Part shown: positions 55,514 through 64,000 of the stretch, piece by piece
How positions within the stretch are numbered: the first letter of the stretch is position 1
Layout of the letters: each line of letters begins with the position of its first letter
Notes under the pieces: model-generated
Told to the model about the DNA's origin: nothing
The model's database searches: none
Seen by the model: the letters and a program-made list of their open reading frames with translations, nothing else
Program-made: the position numbers and the translations under genes
From: Parvicella sp964387945
GTDB taxonomy: Bacteria; Bacteroidota; Bacteroidia; Flavobacteriales_D; Parvicellaceae
Reading direction: 5' to 3'
DNA: 64,000 bases
Assembly: GCA_964387945.1 (NCBI GenBank)
Contig: CAYLYX010000006.1
Location: 62,001 to 126,000, forward strand

Positions 55514-56287
55514 TTATTCTCCTTGCCTTAAAAAGGTGAGAACTTCATCTTTCTTCCGAGTAGAAACAGGTGCGGTAGAGTTATCAGAAAGCACTAAATA
55601 ACCATTCGTTCCTCGAACGTATTTCTCAATGTGATTGAGGTTGACGATATGAGACTTGTGAATCTTCAAGAAGTTGTTTTCCAATAAAATAGCTTCGAAC
55701 TCCTTGAGTGGTTTTGAAACAGTTATTCTGGATTTACTACTCAGGTAGAAATTACAATACGCCCGATCTGCTTCGCAGCGCACAATGTCATCAAATTTGA
55801 TGAGTTCTAAACCTTCCGATGAGGGAATGGCAAGCTTGTTGAAATTTTTGGTAATGTGCAATTGGTTCAGGTTATTAGCGGATGATCCATTTTTTGGAAC
55901 TACCTGCAACAACTTTTCCCTTTTCTCCAACCTCATTTGAATAACCTTCAGCAATTCGTTGTGGTCAAACGGTTTGGTGACGTAATCGTCTGCCCCGAGG
56001 TTCATTCCTTGTCGAATATCTTCGTTGTCGACTTTTGCGGTTAGAAAAATGAACGTAGGAAGCAATTCTTCACTAGATCGCTGGGTAAGAGCACCGAGGA
56101 GTTCATAGCCATTAAGCACGGGCATGTTGATGTCACAAATAACCAAGTCTGGTGACGTTTCCATAATTTGATCAAAACCCTGTTTACCATTATTGGCTGT
56201 TGAAACATCATACCCCGAAATTTCTAGTATATCGCATAAAGACTCTCTTATTCCAATGTCATCTTCAACTATCAGTATCTTTTTCAT
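55514..56287 (-). CDS. LytTR-family response regulator
   Basis: About 257 residues: a receiver domain (Asp52 in LVICDINMPVLNG, KPFDHNELL), a linker, and a LytTR DNA-binding domain (about 160-255, with FLKIHKSHIVNLNHIEKY). LytTR proteins bind promoter direct repeats as dimers. The start is ATG 56287 (MKKILIVED); it overlaps the end of the hybrid kinase gene, so the two are coupled. Confidence 0.92.
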   Translation of the reverse strand: MKKILIVEDDIGIRESLCDILEISGYDVSTANNGKQGFDQIMETSPDLVICDINMPVLNGYELLGALTQRSSEELLPTFIFLTAKVDNEDIRQGMNLGADDYVTKPFDHNELLKVIQMRLEKREKLLQVVPKNGSSANNLNQLHITKNFNKLAIPSSEGLELIKFDDIVRCEADRAYCNFYLSSKSRITVSKPLKEFEAILLENNFLKIHKSHIVNLNHIEKYVRGTNGYLVLSDNSTAPVSTRKKDEVLTFLRQGE

Positions 56288-57893
56288 TATTGTCAATTTT
56301 AAAGTGAATATTGAAGGTGGTTCCTTCTTTTTCTTTGCTCTTTACGGTTAGTTTTCCACCGTTTAGTGTAATGTATTCTTGCATAATCGTAGTTCCCAAG
56401 CCAGTCCCAGGAATATCGAGCACATTAGATGCTCTAAAAAAAGGAGTAAACAGGTTGTCGAGGTCCTGCTGAGGAATTCCCATTCCAAAGTCTCTTACTT
56501 CAATATTGAGTTCATTTTCTTTGAAATACAGAGTGATTTCAGGAGCAGGGTGATTTTTAGAGTACTTAAAGGCGTTAGAAACCATATTAGAAAAGGCTTG
56601 TTCAAAAAGGTTTCTATCTATAAGAATAGGTTGGTTGGTTCCGATCACCTTTATGAGCGCTGTTCGATCATCGTTTTGGATTTCGTTGTATTTGGACAAC
56701 ACACTGGTGCAGATATCAAGAATGTTTGACATTCCCTTCACGGGCACAATTCCTCCAGAGTTGATCTTACTCAAAATAAGTACTTCATCCATGATACTCG
56801 TCATTCGAATGACCTCTCGTTTGATCCTTGAAGTTACTTTGTCAAACATGGGAGTTTTAAGTATGGGCGTGTCTAGTTTTTCTAGCTGCATCTCCAAGAG
56901 TCCAATATTGGATTGTATGACCGTAAGCGGTGTTCTGAACTGATGCGAAGCAGTAGAAACAAAACGCGATTTTAGTTCTCCCAGTTCCTTTTCTTTACGG
57001 AGAGACTTTTCCAGTTTTCGCTTGGTTTTTTCGAGCTCCGTGGTTCGTTCTTTCACTTTTTGCGCCAATTGATTGGTAAATTCTTCTTTTACTCGTTCCG
57101 CCTCTTTTAGATGAGATACGTCAAATGTAATTCCGTAGATGACCATGTGATCATTGTCTGGAGTAGCAGAAATCTCTGCTTTACATAGAGCATCAAATAG
57201 CTGCCCATCGCTTCTAGCCAGTTTCGCCTCAATTGTTGTGGGGGTATAAAAGTCTCTGGTATTGATCAATGCTCTAAAGCAACTGAACTTGTCGTTTTCA
57301 TAAACGAAAGCTGCAAACTCTTCAATATCTAGGCAGTCAATATCGCTTTCGAGTTGAAGAAGCAGCTTCATTCCATACGAGAGTTTTACAGATCGCGTTT
57401 TCAGGTTGATTTCCCAACTACCGAGATCGGCCATTTCTTCTGCTTTTGAAAGGCGATCTCGTGAGATCAATATTTCCCTGTTTTTCGAGATTAACTCCAA
57501 CTGTACTTTCTGACGTTCAATGGCATACCGAATGGCCTTGTCAAGAACAATGGTGTTGTAGTCTCCTTTTACCAAAAAGTCCTGAGCACCTTGCTTAAGT
57601 GCTTCTATGGCCATGGAGTGATCACTCAAGCCTGTTAAAACGATTATAGGAATAGCAGATTGGAGTTTGCCATTGAGTCTTATCACCGCTTCCACTCCAC
57701 GTACGTCAGGTAAGGATAAATCCAGTAGTACGAGGTCGTAGGAGTTTTTTCGTAATAAGGGATAGCTTCCCTTTAGTGTTGTAGAATGATCAATAGAGCA
57801 ATGTTGGATAGCGTCCATAAGGTATTCCTCCAAGATCATTTTGTCATCTAAACTATCTTCAATGTACAGTATTTTAATGGGGGCAGAACTCAT
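56265..57893 (-). CDS. receiver-PAS-histidine kinase hybrid
   Basis: The 542-residue cytoplasmic protein begins with a receiver (Asp58 in LVLLDLSLPD) and a helical linker, then a PAS domain (about 150-265) and coiled coil. HisKA follows with His317 (STASHQFRTPLTVI), then HATPase (NMVSNAFKYSKNHPAPE, GTGLGTTI). It has no membrane segment. With an N-terminal receiver it can be controlled by phosphate from the upstream sensor kinase and in turn feed the LytTR and SpoIIE regulators. Confidence 0.92.
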   Translation of the reverse strand: MSSAPIKILYIEDSLDDKMILEEYLMDAIQHCSIDHSTTLKGSYPLLRKNSYDLVLLDLSLPDVRGVEAVIRLNGKLQSAIPIIVLTGLSDHSMAIEALKQGAQDFLVKGDYNTIVLDKAIRYAIERQKVQLELISKNREILISRDRLSKAEEMADLGSWEINLKTRSVKLSYGMKLLLQLESDIDCLDIEEFAAFVYENDKFSCFRALINTRDFYTPTTIEAKLARSDGQLFDALCKAEISATPDNDHMVIYGITFDVSHLKEAERVKEEFTNQLAQKVKERTTELEKTKRKLEKSLRKEKELGELKSRFVSTASHQFRTPLTVIQSNIGLLEMQLEKLDTPILKTPMFDKVTSRIKREVIRMTSIMDEVLILSKINSGGIVPVKGMSNILDICTSVLSKYNEIQNDDRTALIKVIGTNQPILIDRNLFEQAFSNMVSNAFKYSKNHPAPEITLYFKENELNIEVRDFGMGIPQQDLDNLFTPFFRASNVLDIPGTGLGTTIMQEYITLNGGKLTVKSKEKEGTTFNIHFKIDNNEKDTDS

Positions 57894-57950
57894 GATTGTA
57901 TTTCGTGTTTTTCGTTTTTAGCAGGTGAATGATTTTGTTTTAACCAGAGC

Positions 57951-58394
57951 CTATTGAATATTTCTTGGGGGTAGTTCAACCACTTCTAGCCAATATTTTT
58001 CAATAGAATGAATGATGTCCTCAAAGGCATGGAAGTCTGTGGGTTTAGCAATGTAGCAGTTGGCGTGATTACGGTAGCTTTTTATGATGTCTTCACGATT
58101 TTGAGACGTTGTTAGAATAATTACCGGAAGGGATTTTAGGCTATCATCTGCTTTGATTTCTGCTAACACCTCATGTCCATTTTTTTTGGGCATGTTCAGA
58201 TCCAAAATGAGTAGGTGTGGTTTAGGTTGTGTATGAAATGGGGGTAATTGCCTTAAATATAGCAAGGCTTGTACACCATCCGTTACATAATTAAAATTGA
58301 CGTTAGTTACTTCAGTGTCTTTTAAGGCTTCGGAAAACAATATCACTTCATCCATGTTGTCCTCTGCTAATAGCAATTCAATTCTTCTCTTCAT
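57951..58394 (-). CDS. single-domain response regulator (Rcp1/CheY-like)
   Basis: About 147 residues, a receiver only, with acidic pocket AEDNMDE, Asp65 (LLILDLNMPKKNGHE) and conserved TTSQNREDI and KPTD. The YLRQLPPF-type insertion before the Asp strand is typical of Rcp1-like receivers that pair with phytochrome-like kinases. The true start is ATG 58394, overlapping the sensor kinase end by 17 bp. It probably shuttles phosphate between the sensor kinase and the other proteins of the cluster. Confidence 0.9.
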   Translation of the reverse strand: MKRRIELLLAEDNMDEVILFSEALKDTEVTNVNFNYVTDGVQALLYLRQLPPFHTQPKPHLLILDLNMPKKNGHEVLAEIKADDSLKSLPVIILTTSQNREDIIKSYRNHANCYIAKPTDFHAFEDIIHSIEKYWLEVVELPPRNIQ

Positions 58395-61300
58395 TTTGTT
58401 TTCTTTTTTGTAATTCGATTGGTAATTCCAGTATAAATTTTGAGCCTTCTCCGTATGTCGATTCAACTCGAATGGTGCCATTGTGGCTTTCAATTATTTT
58501 TTTAGTGATGGCCAAACCCAGTCCAGTTCCAGAGTACTCGTCTTGCGTATGTAGTCTTTGAAAAATTTCAAAGATTCTCTCCTGAAACTCTTCTTTTATG
58601 CCTATTCCATTGTCTTGAAAGGTAATTTCGAGCGTATTGGGTTTGCTAACTTGAGCTGAGATAACTATTTCTGGTACAACTTCGGGTCTGCGGTACTTGA
58701 TGCCGTTGTTAATTAGATTCATAAAAACTTGAAAAATCTGACCAGCATCACAAGTAATATGTCCAAGTTCTTCCACTTTTACTCTGGCATCATGCTCATT
58801 AATAAGAATTTCAGAATCTTTAATGGCGGCATCCACTAGTTGGGTTAAATCGGTCTTTCGGAATGCACGCTCTTTCTTTCCTATCCGCGAATATTCTAGA
58901 AGATCATTGATTAGTGACTTCATTCGCTTAGTAGCTCCCATGACTCTCTCCATGAGATATAGTCCTTTTTCCTCCATCCCATTCGTGTACTTCTTTTCAA
59001 TGATCTGAAGGTAACTGTTGATAACACGCAAAGGCTCTTGTAAGTCATGCGAAGCGATATAGGCAAAGCGCTCAAGTTCTTTGTTGGAGTTGATGAGCTC
59101 TTGTTTAATTTCCAGTTCTTGAGTGATATTGGCATTCACACCAGTCATTCGCACGGCATTGCCACTTTCATCTCGTTGCACATTTCCTTTTGCAGCGATG
59201 TATCGTATTTTTCCTTGGGTATCAATAATTCGAAAAATGGTATCCAATGTCTTTCCTTCTGAAATAGTTTTTTCAATGAGGTTATTCATGAATTCAATGT
59301 CATCGGTATGAAGAAGTTGCTCAAAGGCTTCGTAGTCATTTTTGAAATCTTCCCTTGAGATATCGTATAATGCATACATGGAGTCGTCCCAAACCATCTG
59401 CCCGGAAGTAAGGTCCCAATCCCAAACGCCAAGTTTTCCTGCCTTTAAGGCAATGGCGAGTCTTTCTTCGCTTTTTCGAATTCTGTCTTCTGCTTTCTTA
59501 CGTTCCGAAATATCCTGAATGCTTACCATTACAGTCCCTTTCTCGTCATTTAGCGGAGTAAAGGAAGTCTCAACAGAGATATCCGTCCCATCAATTTTTT
59601 TTGCAGTTGCTTCTAATCCTATCTCCATGGAAAAAGAAGGAGGTGGAGTAACTTCACCGCTAGATTGATTTGAAAACTTATTTCTCTGAAACATCGGAAG
59701 AACTTCGCTACAGTGTTTTTCAAGGATGTCTTCCTCCTGATAGCCGAAAAGATCGATGAACTTATTATTGATTTTGATGATCTGTTGGCTATTATTCAAA
59801 ACGACTATTGGGTAAGAAGCGTTAGCGATCATCCGGTCTCGGGTAATTTTACTTTCTCTAATTTCGTTAAGGAGATTTTTTTGCTTGAGGATACTACCTA
59901 ATCGATTACCAATTTCATCCAACAAGCGTACAATAACTGGGTCTGCTTCAAAAGTGCGGTCAGAGAAAAACTCAAGGACAGTAACGATTTTTTGATCAAT
60001 CTTAATAGGAACGATATAGGCTCCTTTAAGCCCTGTGTTCTTGATTAATTCTTCACGGATCACGCCCTTTCTTTTAGAAATGTCCTTGTCCCAGATGGTT
60101 GTCCCAGATTCGAGGACTTTTTTATGAAGAGGTGCCTGAGCGCCCAATGTCTCGTTTGTGTTTTGAACGAGTTGCATATACTTTTCTTTGTCTTCAGCAA
60201 ACCAAACCCCAGTGCTTAGAAAAGCTTTTTCTGATTCATGATATTTGAAGGCATGACCAAATTGCCAGCTCATGAAGCAACAAACTTCTTCCAGTACCAA
60301 TTGATAAATCTTTTCAATGTTTTGTTCGTCTCCCAAGAAAAGGTCTGATAATTCGGCAATTAATCGAATAGCGGCTTCTCGCTGTTTTAGTTCGGTAATA
60401 TCTTGAATAATGACCCAAGCACTGTCGTCATGATCAGCATCTAAGTGCATAAAGCCGCTTAAAAACACATTTTTTATAGCACCAGAGCTATGAATATACT
60501 TTTGTTCGATTGCAGTAATTTTTGAACCATCTTTCATCATATTCATGAGTTGCTCATGCTCTAAGGAGTTGTTACTAATTAGGATGTCGTTATGGGTGAG
60601 ATGTTTCAGGTCGTCCAAACTATATCCTGTGATTTTAGAAAACTCTTCATTGACTTTCAAAAATCTTCCGTTTTTTGAGGCTAGTGCAATTCCAATAGGA
60701 GCCTGCTCTACAAACCAGTTAAGGGAGCTTTTTAGGTGTCCCAATCTTCTCAGTTGGATCAGGTTGGTACGTCTTAGTTGATGTTTTGAGAAGATGATAT
60801 AGACTGAAAGCGCTATGATAACTAAAATAATTACCAAGGTCGAAGTAATTACAGAATTTCGATACCTTTTATGACTTATCATTGACTCTGTTTCGGTAAT
60901 CTCGCAGGTAAGTCCAAAGCCAAGTTTTTCATTCCATAACCAAGATCCAAAGACTTGTTGCCCTTTGTAGTTGATATAGCCGTTTATATTTACGCCATCT
61001 TGCTTATTGTTGAGCGTGGACCTAACGCTTTCAATCAATTTTTGATCTTGAGGGTTAATGAGTTTTGATCCTAAACCTTTGATGTCCTCTAAGTTCTTAG
61101 TTGACTCAGCTACTTCGTGTCTCGATTGAGTAATGATTTGTCCTTGGTCATCAAACGCGAATGTGTTGCTCGATTTGTTAAACCAGCCAGATTCGGTAAA
61201 GGAAGACAGGGAGGTCTTTGGGTTGAGTCGAAATGTAAAAACTGCGATAATGTTATTTTCAGAGTCTCTTACAGGAGTTGCAATGAACATGGTTGCGGCC

Positions 61301-61827
61301 TGTTTGTTGTTTGAAGTCAATGCTACTTCGGAGACAAAAGGGGTGATCAGGACTGTTTCTCCTGCGAATGCTTTTTTTAGCTTGTCGCCTTCTTTTTTAG
61401 CAATGATGTTAGTTGTTCCGATGTTTTCGTCTCTCATTGACGATAATGAGATATGTGCTGGTGAGATGATAAAAATACCGTAATAGTCATGCTTGTTTAT
61501 AATGGGTTCAAAGTATGATCTAAGACTATCTTGGATTGGATTGAGGAGTAATGAGTCTTGTTGATGTGAAGCAGAAAGTAGGGAGGTGGTAAACGTAACC
61601 ACTTCTTCTGTTTTAGCAATGTCTTCGATGTGAAGCTTTTTAGCCTGAAACCAAGTGTCAATAGCTTGATTTTCAATTTTTAGAATTGTAGTGAGAACAT
61701 CAGACAGCCGAGCTTTTTCTTCTTTTAAGTTTTTGTCAATATTGCTCGAGGCGAAAAGGACAACGCCCATAACAATAATGAAAACGAAGACGATTTCGAT
61801 CAGAAGTCTGTAGTTCACTTTTTTCAT
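58378..61827 (-). CDS. large membrane sensor histidine kinase (Cache-PAS-GAF-PAS-PAS)
   Basis: The 1149-residue kinase has a first membrane helix (about 8-27), a periplasmic Cache-like sensor (about 30-325) and a second helix (about 330-350). Cytoplasmic PAS (about 375-490), GAF (about 490-650), PAS (about 660-780) and PAS/PAC (about 790-910) domains follow. HisKA has His927 (ASHDLQEPLRVI), and HATPase has NLINNGIKYR and GTGLGLAI. It is the first and largest gene of the cluster and likely its input: an external small molecule through Cache plus internal signals. Confidence 0.93.
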   Translation of the reverse strand: MKKVNYRLLIEIVFVFIIVMGVVLFASSNIDKNLKEEKARLSDVLTTILKIENQAIDTWFQAKKLHIEDIAKTEEVVTFTTSLLSASHQQDSLLLNPIQDSLRSYFEPIINKHDYYGIFIISPAHISLSSMRDENIGTTNIIAKKEGDKLKKAFAGETVLITPFVSEVALTSNNKQAATMFIATPVRDSENNIIAVFTFRLNPKTSLSSFTESGWFNKSSNTFAFDDQGQIITQSRHEVAESTKNLEDIKGLGSKLINPQDQKLIESVRSTLNNKQDGVNINGYINYKGQQVFGSWLWNEKLGFGLTCEITETESMISHKRYRNSVITSTLVIILVIIALSVYIIFSKHQLRRTNLIQLRRLGHLKSSLNWFVEQAPIGIALASKNGRFLKVNEEFSKITGYSLDDLKHLTHNDILISNNSLEHEQLMNMMKDGSKITAIEQKYIHSSGAIKNVFLSGFMHLDADHDDSAWVIIQDITELKQREAAIRLIAELSDLFLGDEQNIEKIYQLVLEEVCCFMSWQFGHAFKYHESEKAFLSTGVWFAEDKEKYMQLVQNTNETLGAQAPLHKKVLESGTTIWDKDISKRKGVIREELIKNTGLKGAYIVPIKIDQKIVTVLEFFSDRTFEADPVIVRLLDEIGNRLGSILKQKNLLNEIRESKITRDRMIANASYPIVVLNNSQQIIKINNKFIDLFGYQEEDILEKHCSEVLPMFQRNKFSNQSSGEVTPPPSFSMEIGLEATAKKIDGTDISVETSFTPLNDEKGTVMVSIQDISERKKAEDRIRKSEERLAIALKAGKLGVWDWDLTSGQMVWDDSMYALYDISREDFKNDYEAFEQLLHTDDIEFMNNLIEKTISEGKTLDTIFRIIDTQGKIRYIAAKGNVQRDESGNAVRMTGVNANITQELEIKQELINSNKELERFAYIASHDLQEPLRVINSYLQIIEKKYTNGMEEKGLYLMERVMGATKRMKSLINDLLEYSRIGKKERAFRKTDLTQLVDAAIKDSEILINEHDARVKVEELGHITCDAGQIFQVFMNLINNGIKYRRPEVVPEIVISAQVSKPNTLEITFQDNGIGIKEEFQERIFEIFQRLHTQDEYSGTGLGLAITKKIIESHNGTIRVESTYGEGSKFILELPIELQKRKQNEEKN

Positions 61828-61874
61828 TGCGAGGCGAGTCTAAGGTTTGTTTCCGTATTTCTGCACATACAAGA

Positions 61875-61917
61875 AGCCTTACCACTAATGTTGTATAACA
61901 ACAATAATGGCAAGGCT
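61875..61917. other. nested hairpin between the hypothetical exported protein and the sensor kinase
   Basis: An outer stem AGCCTTACCA / TGGCAAGGCT (one mismatch) encloses an inner stem GTTGT-ATA-ACAAC. There is no clear T-run, so it is at most a weak terminator or a structured leader of the kinase operon. Confidence 0.4.
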
Positions 61918-61968
61918 CTGGATTGGATTTCTTTGTGTTTAGAGCACCATTTGTTTCTGGAAATTGGA

Positions 61969-62433
61969 TCAGTCCGTTTTATTTTCATAAGGTGTCTGTT
62001 TAGTGTTTTCTTGATTTGCGAGATCGGTAGCATCCAAGCAGAGGTTTCCATCAATATCACTGCAATACCATGTTTTTACAACCTCTGTTTCAAAGGAAAT
62101 TCGGATCAACTTATAAGAGGCAGGAGCCTTACCAGTACACCTGTCAACAAAAGAATACCCTAGCGGTTGATTGATTTGGTTTACGGTAATTTCTTTTATG
62201 CCTACCGACTCAAATGAGTTGTCATTGAAGACTTTCACAAGAGAATATACACCCGGTTTTGATTCATTGAGCATGGACAGATTGAAATAGACTGAACCGC
62301 CAAAAACTCTTGCAGAGGCATGTACCAATACATCTCTTTTACAGTTATTTAGTGTAGTGTCTTCTGATATTGCAAAAGAGGACTTGGAAAGCCCAACGAT
62401 GATTAAGATCAAGGTAATTTTAAAAAGTTTCAT
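61969..62433 (-). CDS. exported protein, unknown function
   Basis: About 154 residues with a signal peptide (LFKITLILIIVGLSKSSFA) and a mature part rich in beta strands with four Cys (NNCKRD, DRCTGK, WYCSDI, NLCLD). ATG 62433 begins a standard signal peptide; 27 extra codons upstream-in-frame are less likely. No family recognised. It lies upstream of the kinase cluster on the same strand, 141 bp away. Confidence 0.65.
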   Translation of the reverse strand: MKLFKITLILIIVGLSKSSFAISEDTTLNNCKRDVLVHASARVFGGSVYFNLSMLNESKPGVYSLVKVFNDNSFESVGIKEITVNQINQPLGYSFVDRCTGKAPASYKLIRISFETEVVKTWYCSDIDGNLCLDATDLANQENTKQTPYENKTD

Positions 62434-62785
62434 AATAGATCGTTTTGATTTGTTTGTCAATGTTAGCTATAACCAGTTTAGGTTATTGACCTTAATTTTC
62501 CATCCTCCGGTTTTAGTTTCCCAACGTATACACTAACTTCATATTCGTGTCTGTTGTGTTTGAATGCCGTACTTTTTAAAAGTGTTATAAAGATGAGTAT
62601 TTTTGTTTGTATTTCAACTTTAAAACGTCTTAAATATTTGTTTTTCAGTATTTTATAGGTGTTTATACTTGTGAAAACACGTAGAAATACGTATTGTAAA
62701 AGTTGGTTAGTATAGCTATTTTAGTGGTCTACTATTTTAACGCCAAATTGGGCTCTTATGAAGTCCGAATGAATGATGTCACAGA
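62434..62785. other. divergent intergenic region with promoter-like elements
   Basis: This AT-rich 352-bp stretch separates the exported protein from the unknown + strand pair. TATTTTTG at 62598-62605 matches the -7 consensus for the + strand but lies 180 bp before the first gene. ACGTA-GAAA-TACGT (62679-62692) is a perfect 5-bp hairpin with GAAA loop. No gene is visible. Confidence 0.4.
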
Positions 62786-62977
62786 ATGAGTTTGAAATAT
62801 CAGAATGAACAAATTGAAAGGCTGATCAATGAGGTAAACAAACATGCCGAGGATTTGTACAACTATAAAGAATTGATAAATGAAAGTAGCGGGAGTTTGA
62901 AAGATGATGTCATAAAAAAATGTTGTACACATCTGTTTCTCTCCGTTAAAGACCTGAAAGGTTTTCTAAAAGAATAA
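62786..62977 (+). CDS. small helical protein, unknown function
   Basis: This 63-residue protein is strongly helical, with a coiled-coil-like pattern (NEQIERLINEVNKHAEDLYNYKELI) and a CC pair. It lies 9 bp before the next + strand gene, which supports it as real. No family recognised; a small regulatory partner of the downstream protein is one possibility. Confidence 0.45.
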   Translation: MSLKYQNEQIERLINEVNKHAEDLYNYKELINESSGSLKDDVIKKCCTHLFLSVKDLKGFLKE

Positions 62978-62986
62978 AGAAGCACT

Positions 62987-63658
62987 ATGCAAAAGCAAAT
63001 GATTGTTCAAAAAGAGTTAATTATCTCCAAGGATTTAGACTTCTCATCGTTGCAGTGGTCTGTTAATAAAATACGCGATCGGGTTAAGGTGTTAAACAAT
63101 CACCTCCGGCAACAGTTCAGTCAACCACAAATTCTAATGGCAAGTACTTCTGGGGTTAATGTAAGTGTTGCGAATGGTTATACTAGAGATATCGCCATCT
63201 CAGGAGGTGTCCAACCAAGTACGTTGTTTTCAGAAACGTCTACTACAAGGTTTTATCAAGACCTTCTGAAGGAGCGAATTAGCCACAAGGATTTTCTGAG
63301 CAAGACAGATTCTTGCGCGCTCGCAAAGAGCCAACAAATCAAAAAGTTCTCGGTAGAATTGAGTCTGTCCGTTTACCAGAAAAACAACGTTTACTACTTT
63401 GAAGTATTGACTGGAGGAAAGGAGTTTTGTCTAGAAATTCGCAACGGATATCCATGTCATGTCACCACTTTTGATAACTTCTTTGAACTGTATGTTTCTG
63501 CGAAATTCTTCAGGTTTGGCATTGAAGGTAACCTAAAAGACTTTGATGCATCTTGTGAAATTAGGTATCAATGGCCAGTCTACGTTCCTGAAAAGAATCA
63601 GTTACTTTACGAACACAGAACAATAGAAGGTGGTAAGATGCATGTGCAAGTTGATTGA
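62987..63658 (+). CDS. unknown protein of 223 residues
   Basis: The protein has no signal peptide or membrane segment; the N-terminal half is helical, the C-terminal half is beta-rich with Cys. A Gly/Ser-rich turn region (ASTSGVNVSVANGYTRDIAI) lies near residue 55. No family is recognised. It ends exactly where the convergent fragment at 63659 ends. Codon use looks ordinary for the window. Confidence 0.55.
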   Translation: MQKQMIVQKELIISKDLDFSSLQWSVNKIRDRVKVLNNHLRQQFSQPQILMASTSGVNVSVANGYTRDIAISGGVQPSTLFSETSTTRFYQDLLKERISHKDFLSKTDSCALAKSQQIKKFSVELSLSVYQKNNVYYFEVLTGGKEFCLEIRNGYPCHVTTFDNFFELYVSAKFFRFGIEGNLKDFDASCEIRYQWPVYVPEKNQLLYEHRTIEGGKMHVQVD

Positions 63659-64000
63659 TCATGGAGCTGCTATTGTTGTTCCATTTTCATCCGCTTCCAT
63701 TACTTTAATCGTTTCCCATTCTCCTCCAGCAGTTCTTTTTTGTAATTCGTAGTAGTCTACGCCTTCCAACCATTGATAATACTTGGTCCATTTGAAGTTG
63801 AGGTATTCATCGTTGATTTTTTCTTGCTCCAAGAGAATACTAGAACTCATCGGGTTCTTTTCGGGTGCCACATTACACACGTTTTCAGGAATGATGAGGT
63901 AGTAGTAATTCTGGTCATGTACGTTCACTTCGTTGTCAATAAATGATCTTTTACTCTTTTCAACCGACTCAATAAAAGAAAAGTTAACCGAGTCAATCGA
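63659..64000 (-). CDS. C-terminal fragment of a T9SS-type surface protein (5' end outside window)
   Basis: The frame is open to the window edge. About 113 residues are visible, with a fibronectin-III-like section (WTKYYQWLEGVDYYELQKRTAGGEWETIKV) and an upstream NYYYLIIPENVCNVAPEKNP segment of the kind found just before type B C-terminal domains. The expected CHU_C sorting domain is missing; the frame stops at 63659 after TTIAAP. So it is either a truncated pseudogene or a protein that ends early. Confidence 0.5.
   Translation of the reverse strand, partial: SIDSVNFSFIESVEKSKRSFIDNEVNVHDQNYYYLIIPENVCNVAPEKNPMSSSILLEQEKINDEYLNFKWTKYYQWLEGVDYYELQKRTAGGEWETIKVMEADENGTTIAAP

Overview
The window reads as a chromosome stretch from a marine-type Bacteroidota, most likely a flavobacterium (order Flavobacteriales). 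The evidence is gliding genes (gldF, gldG), several secreted proteins with type IX secretion (T9SS) C-terminal signals of types A and B, a MoxR/BatABCDE operon, an S46 dipeptidyl-peptidase, Bacteroidota-only DUF families (DUF7935, DUF5683) and promoters of the form TTTG-N18-TAnnTTTG. Two runs of N (50525-50534 and 53992-54091) show that this is a draft scaffold.

Layout. 1-6053 (+): the end of a DEAD-box RNA helicase, a DUF7935 membrane protein, a PKD-repeat T9SS cargo, and an ECF sigma factor coupled to a membrane-anchored beta-barrel protein. 6050-10190 (-): a GT39-like glycosyltransferase and a DPP7-like S46 peptidase. 10315-18888 (-): moxR, a DUF58 gene, a BatD/DUF4381-like gene, then batA, B, C, D, E. 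19020-22864: a small lipoprotein, tgt, an LptF/G permease and a tocopherol cyclase-like protein. 22976-30066 (-): a 1603-residue type B cargo with 12 repeats, and a PKD/GEVED type A cargo. 30149-35581: an alpha/beta hydrolase, alkane monooxygenase AlkB, then gldF-gldG-DUF4340. 35582-35937 is a gene-free region with DnaA-box-like 9-mers beside parA-parB (36631-38335), a candidate origin region. 38340-44729: a DUF5683 protein, an FAD oxidoreductase without its redox cysteines, a DinB protein, another type B cargo, a DUF4382 lipoprotein and HU. 44899-52243: an esterase, fmt, a thioredoxin-like protein, two short ssb genes, a gap-split TPR lipoprotein and ppx. 52340-53305: a sterol desaturase family protein.

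53311-54165 is the most unusual part. A strong promoter leads into a 26-nt 5' piece of tRNA-Arg(UCU), broken in its D-loop by a 20-nt stem-loop. A small GIY-YIG nuclease gene follows, whose last codons and stop lie inside an intact tRNA-Arg(UCU). After the terminator come 153-bp tandem repeats that run into an assembly gap. It looks like a minimal mobile cassette that inserted into a tRNA gene and rebuilt it.

54166-61827 (-) is a five-gene phosphorelay cluster: a large sensor kinase, a stand-alone receiver, a receiver-PAS-kinase hybrid, a LytTR regulator and a receiver-SpoIIE phosphatase. The right end holds unrecognised small genes and a T9SS-type protein fragment running off the window.

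A further non-coding signal is a degenerate 7-bp periodic repeat (TNGACGC) arranged as two converging arms. It occurs twice, at 17742-17820 and at 49545-49689. All calls come from reading sequence and translations by eye; no database search was run.
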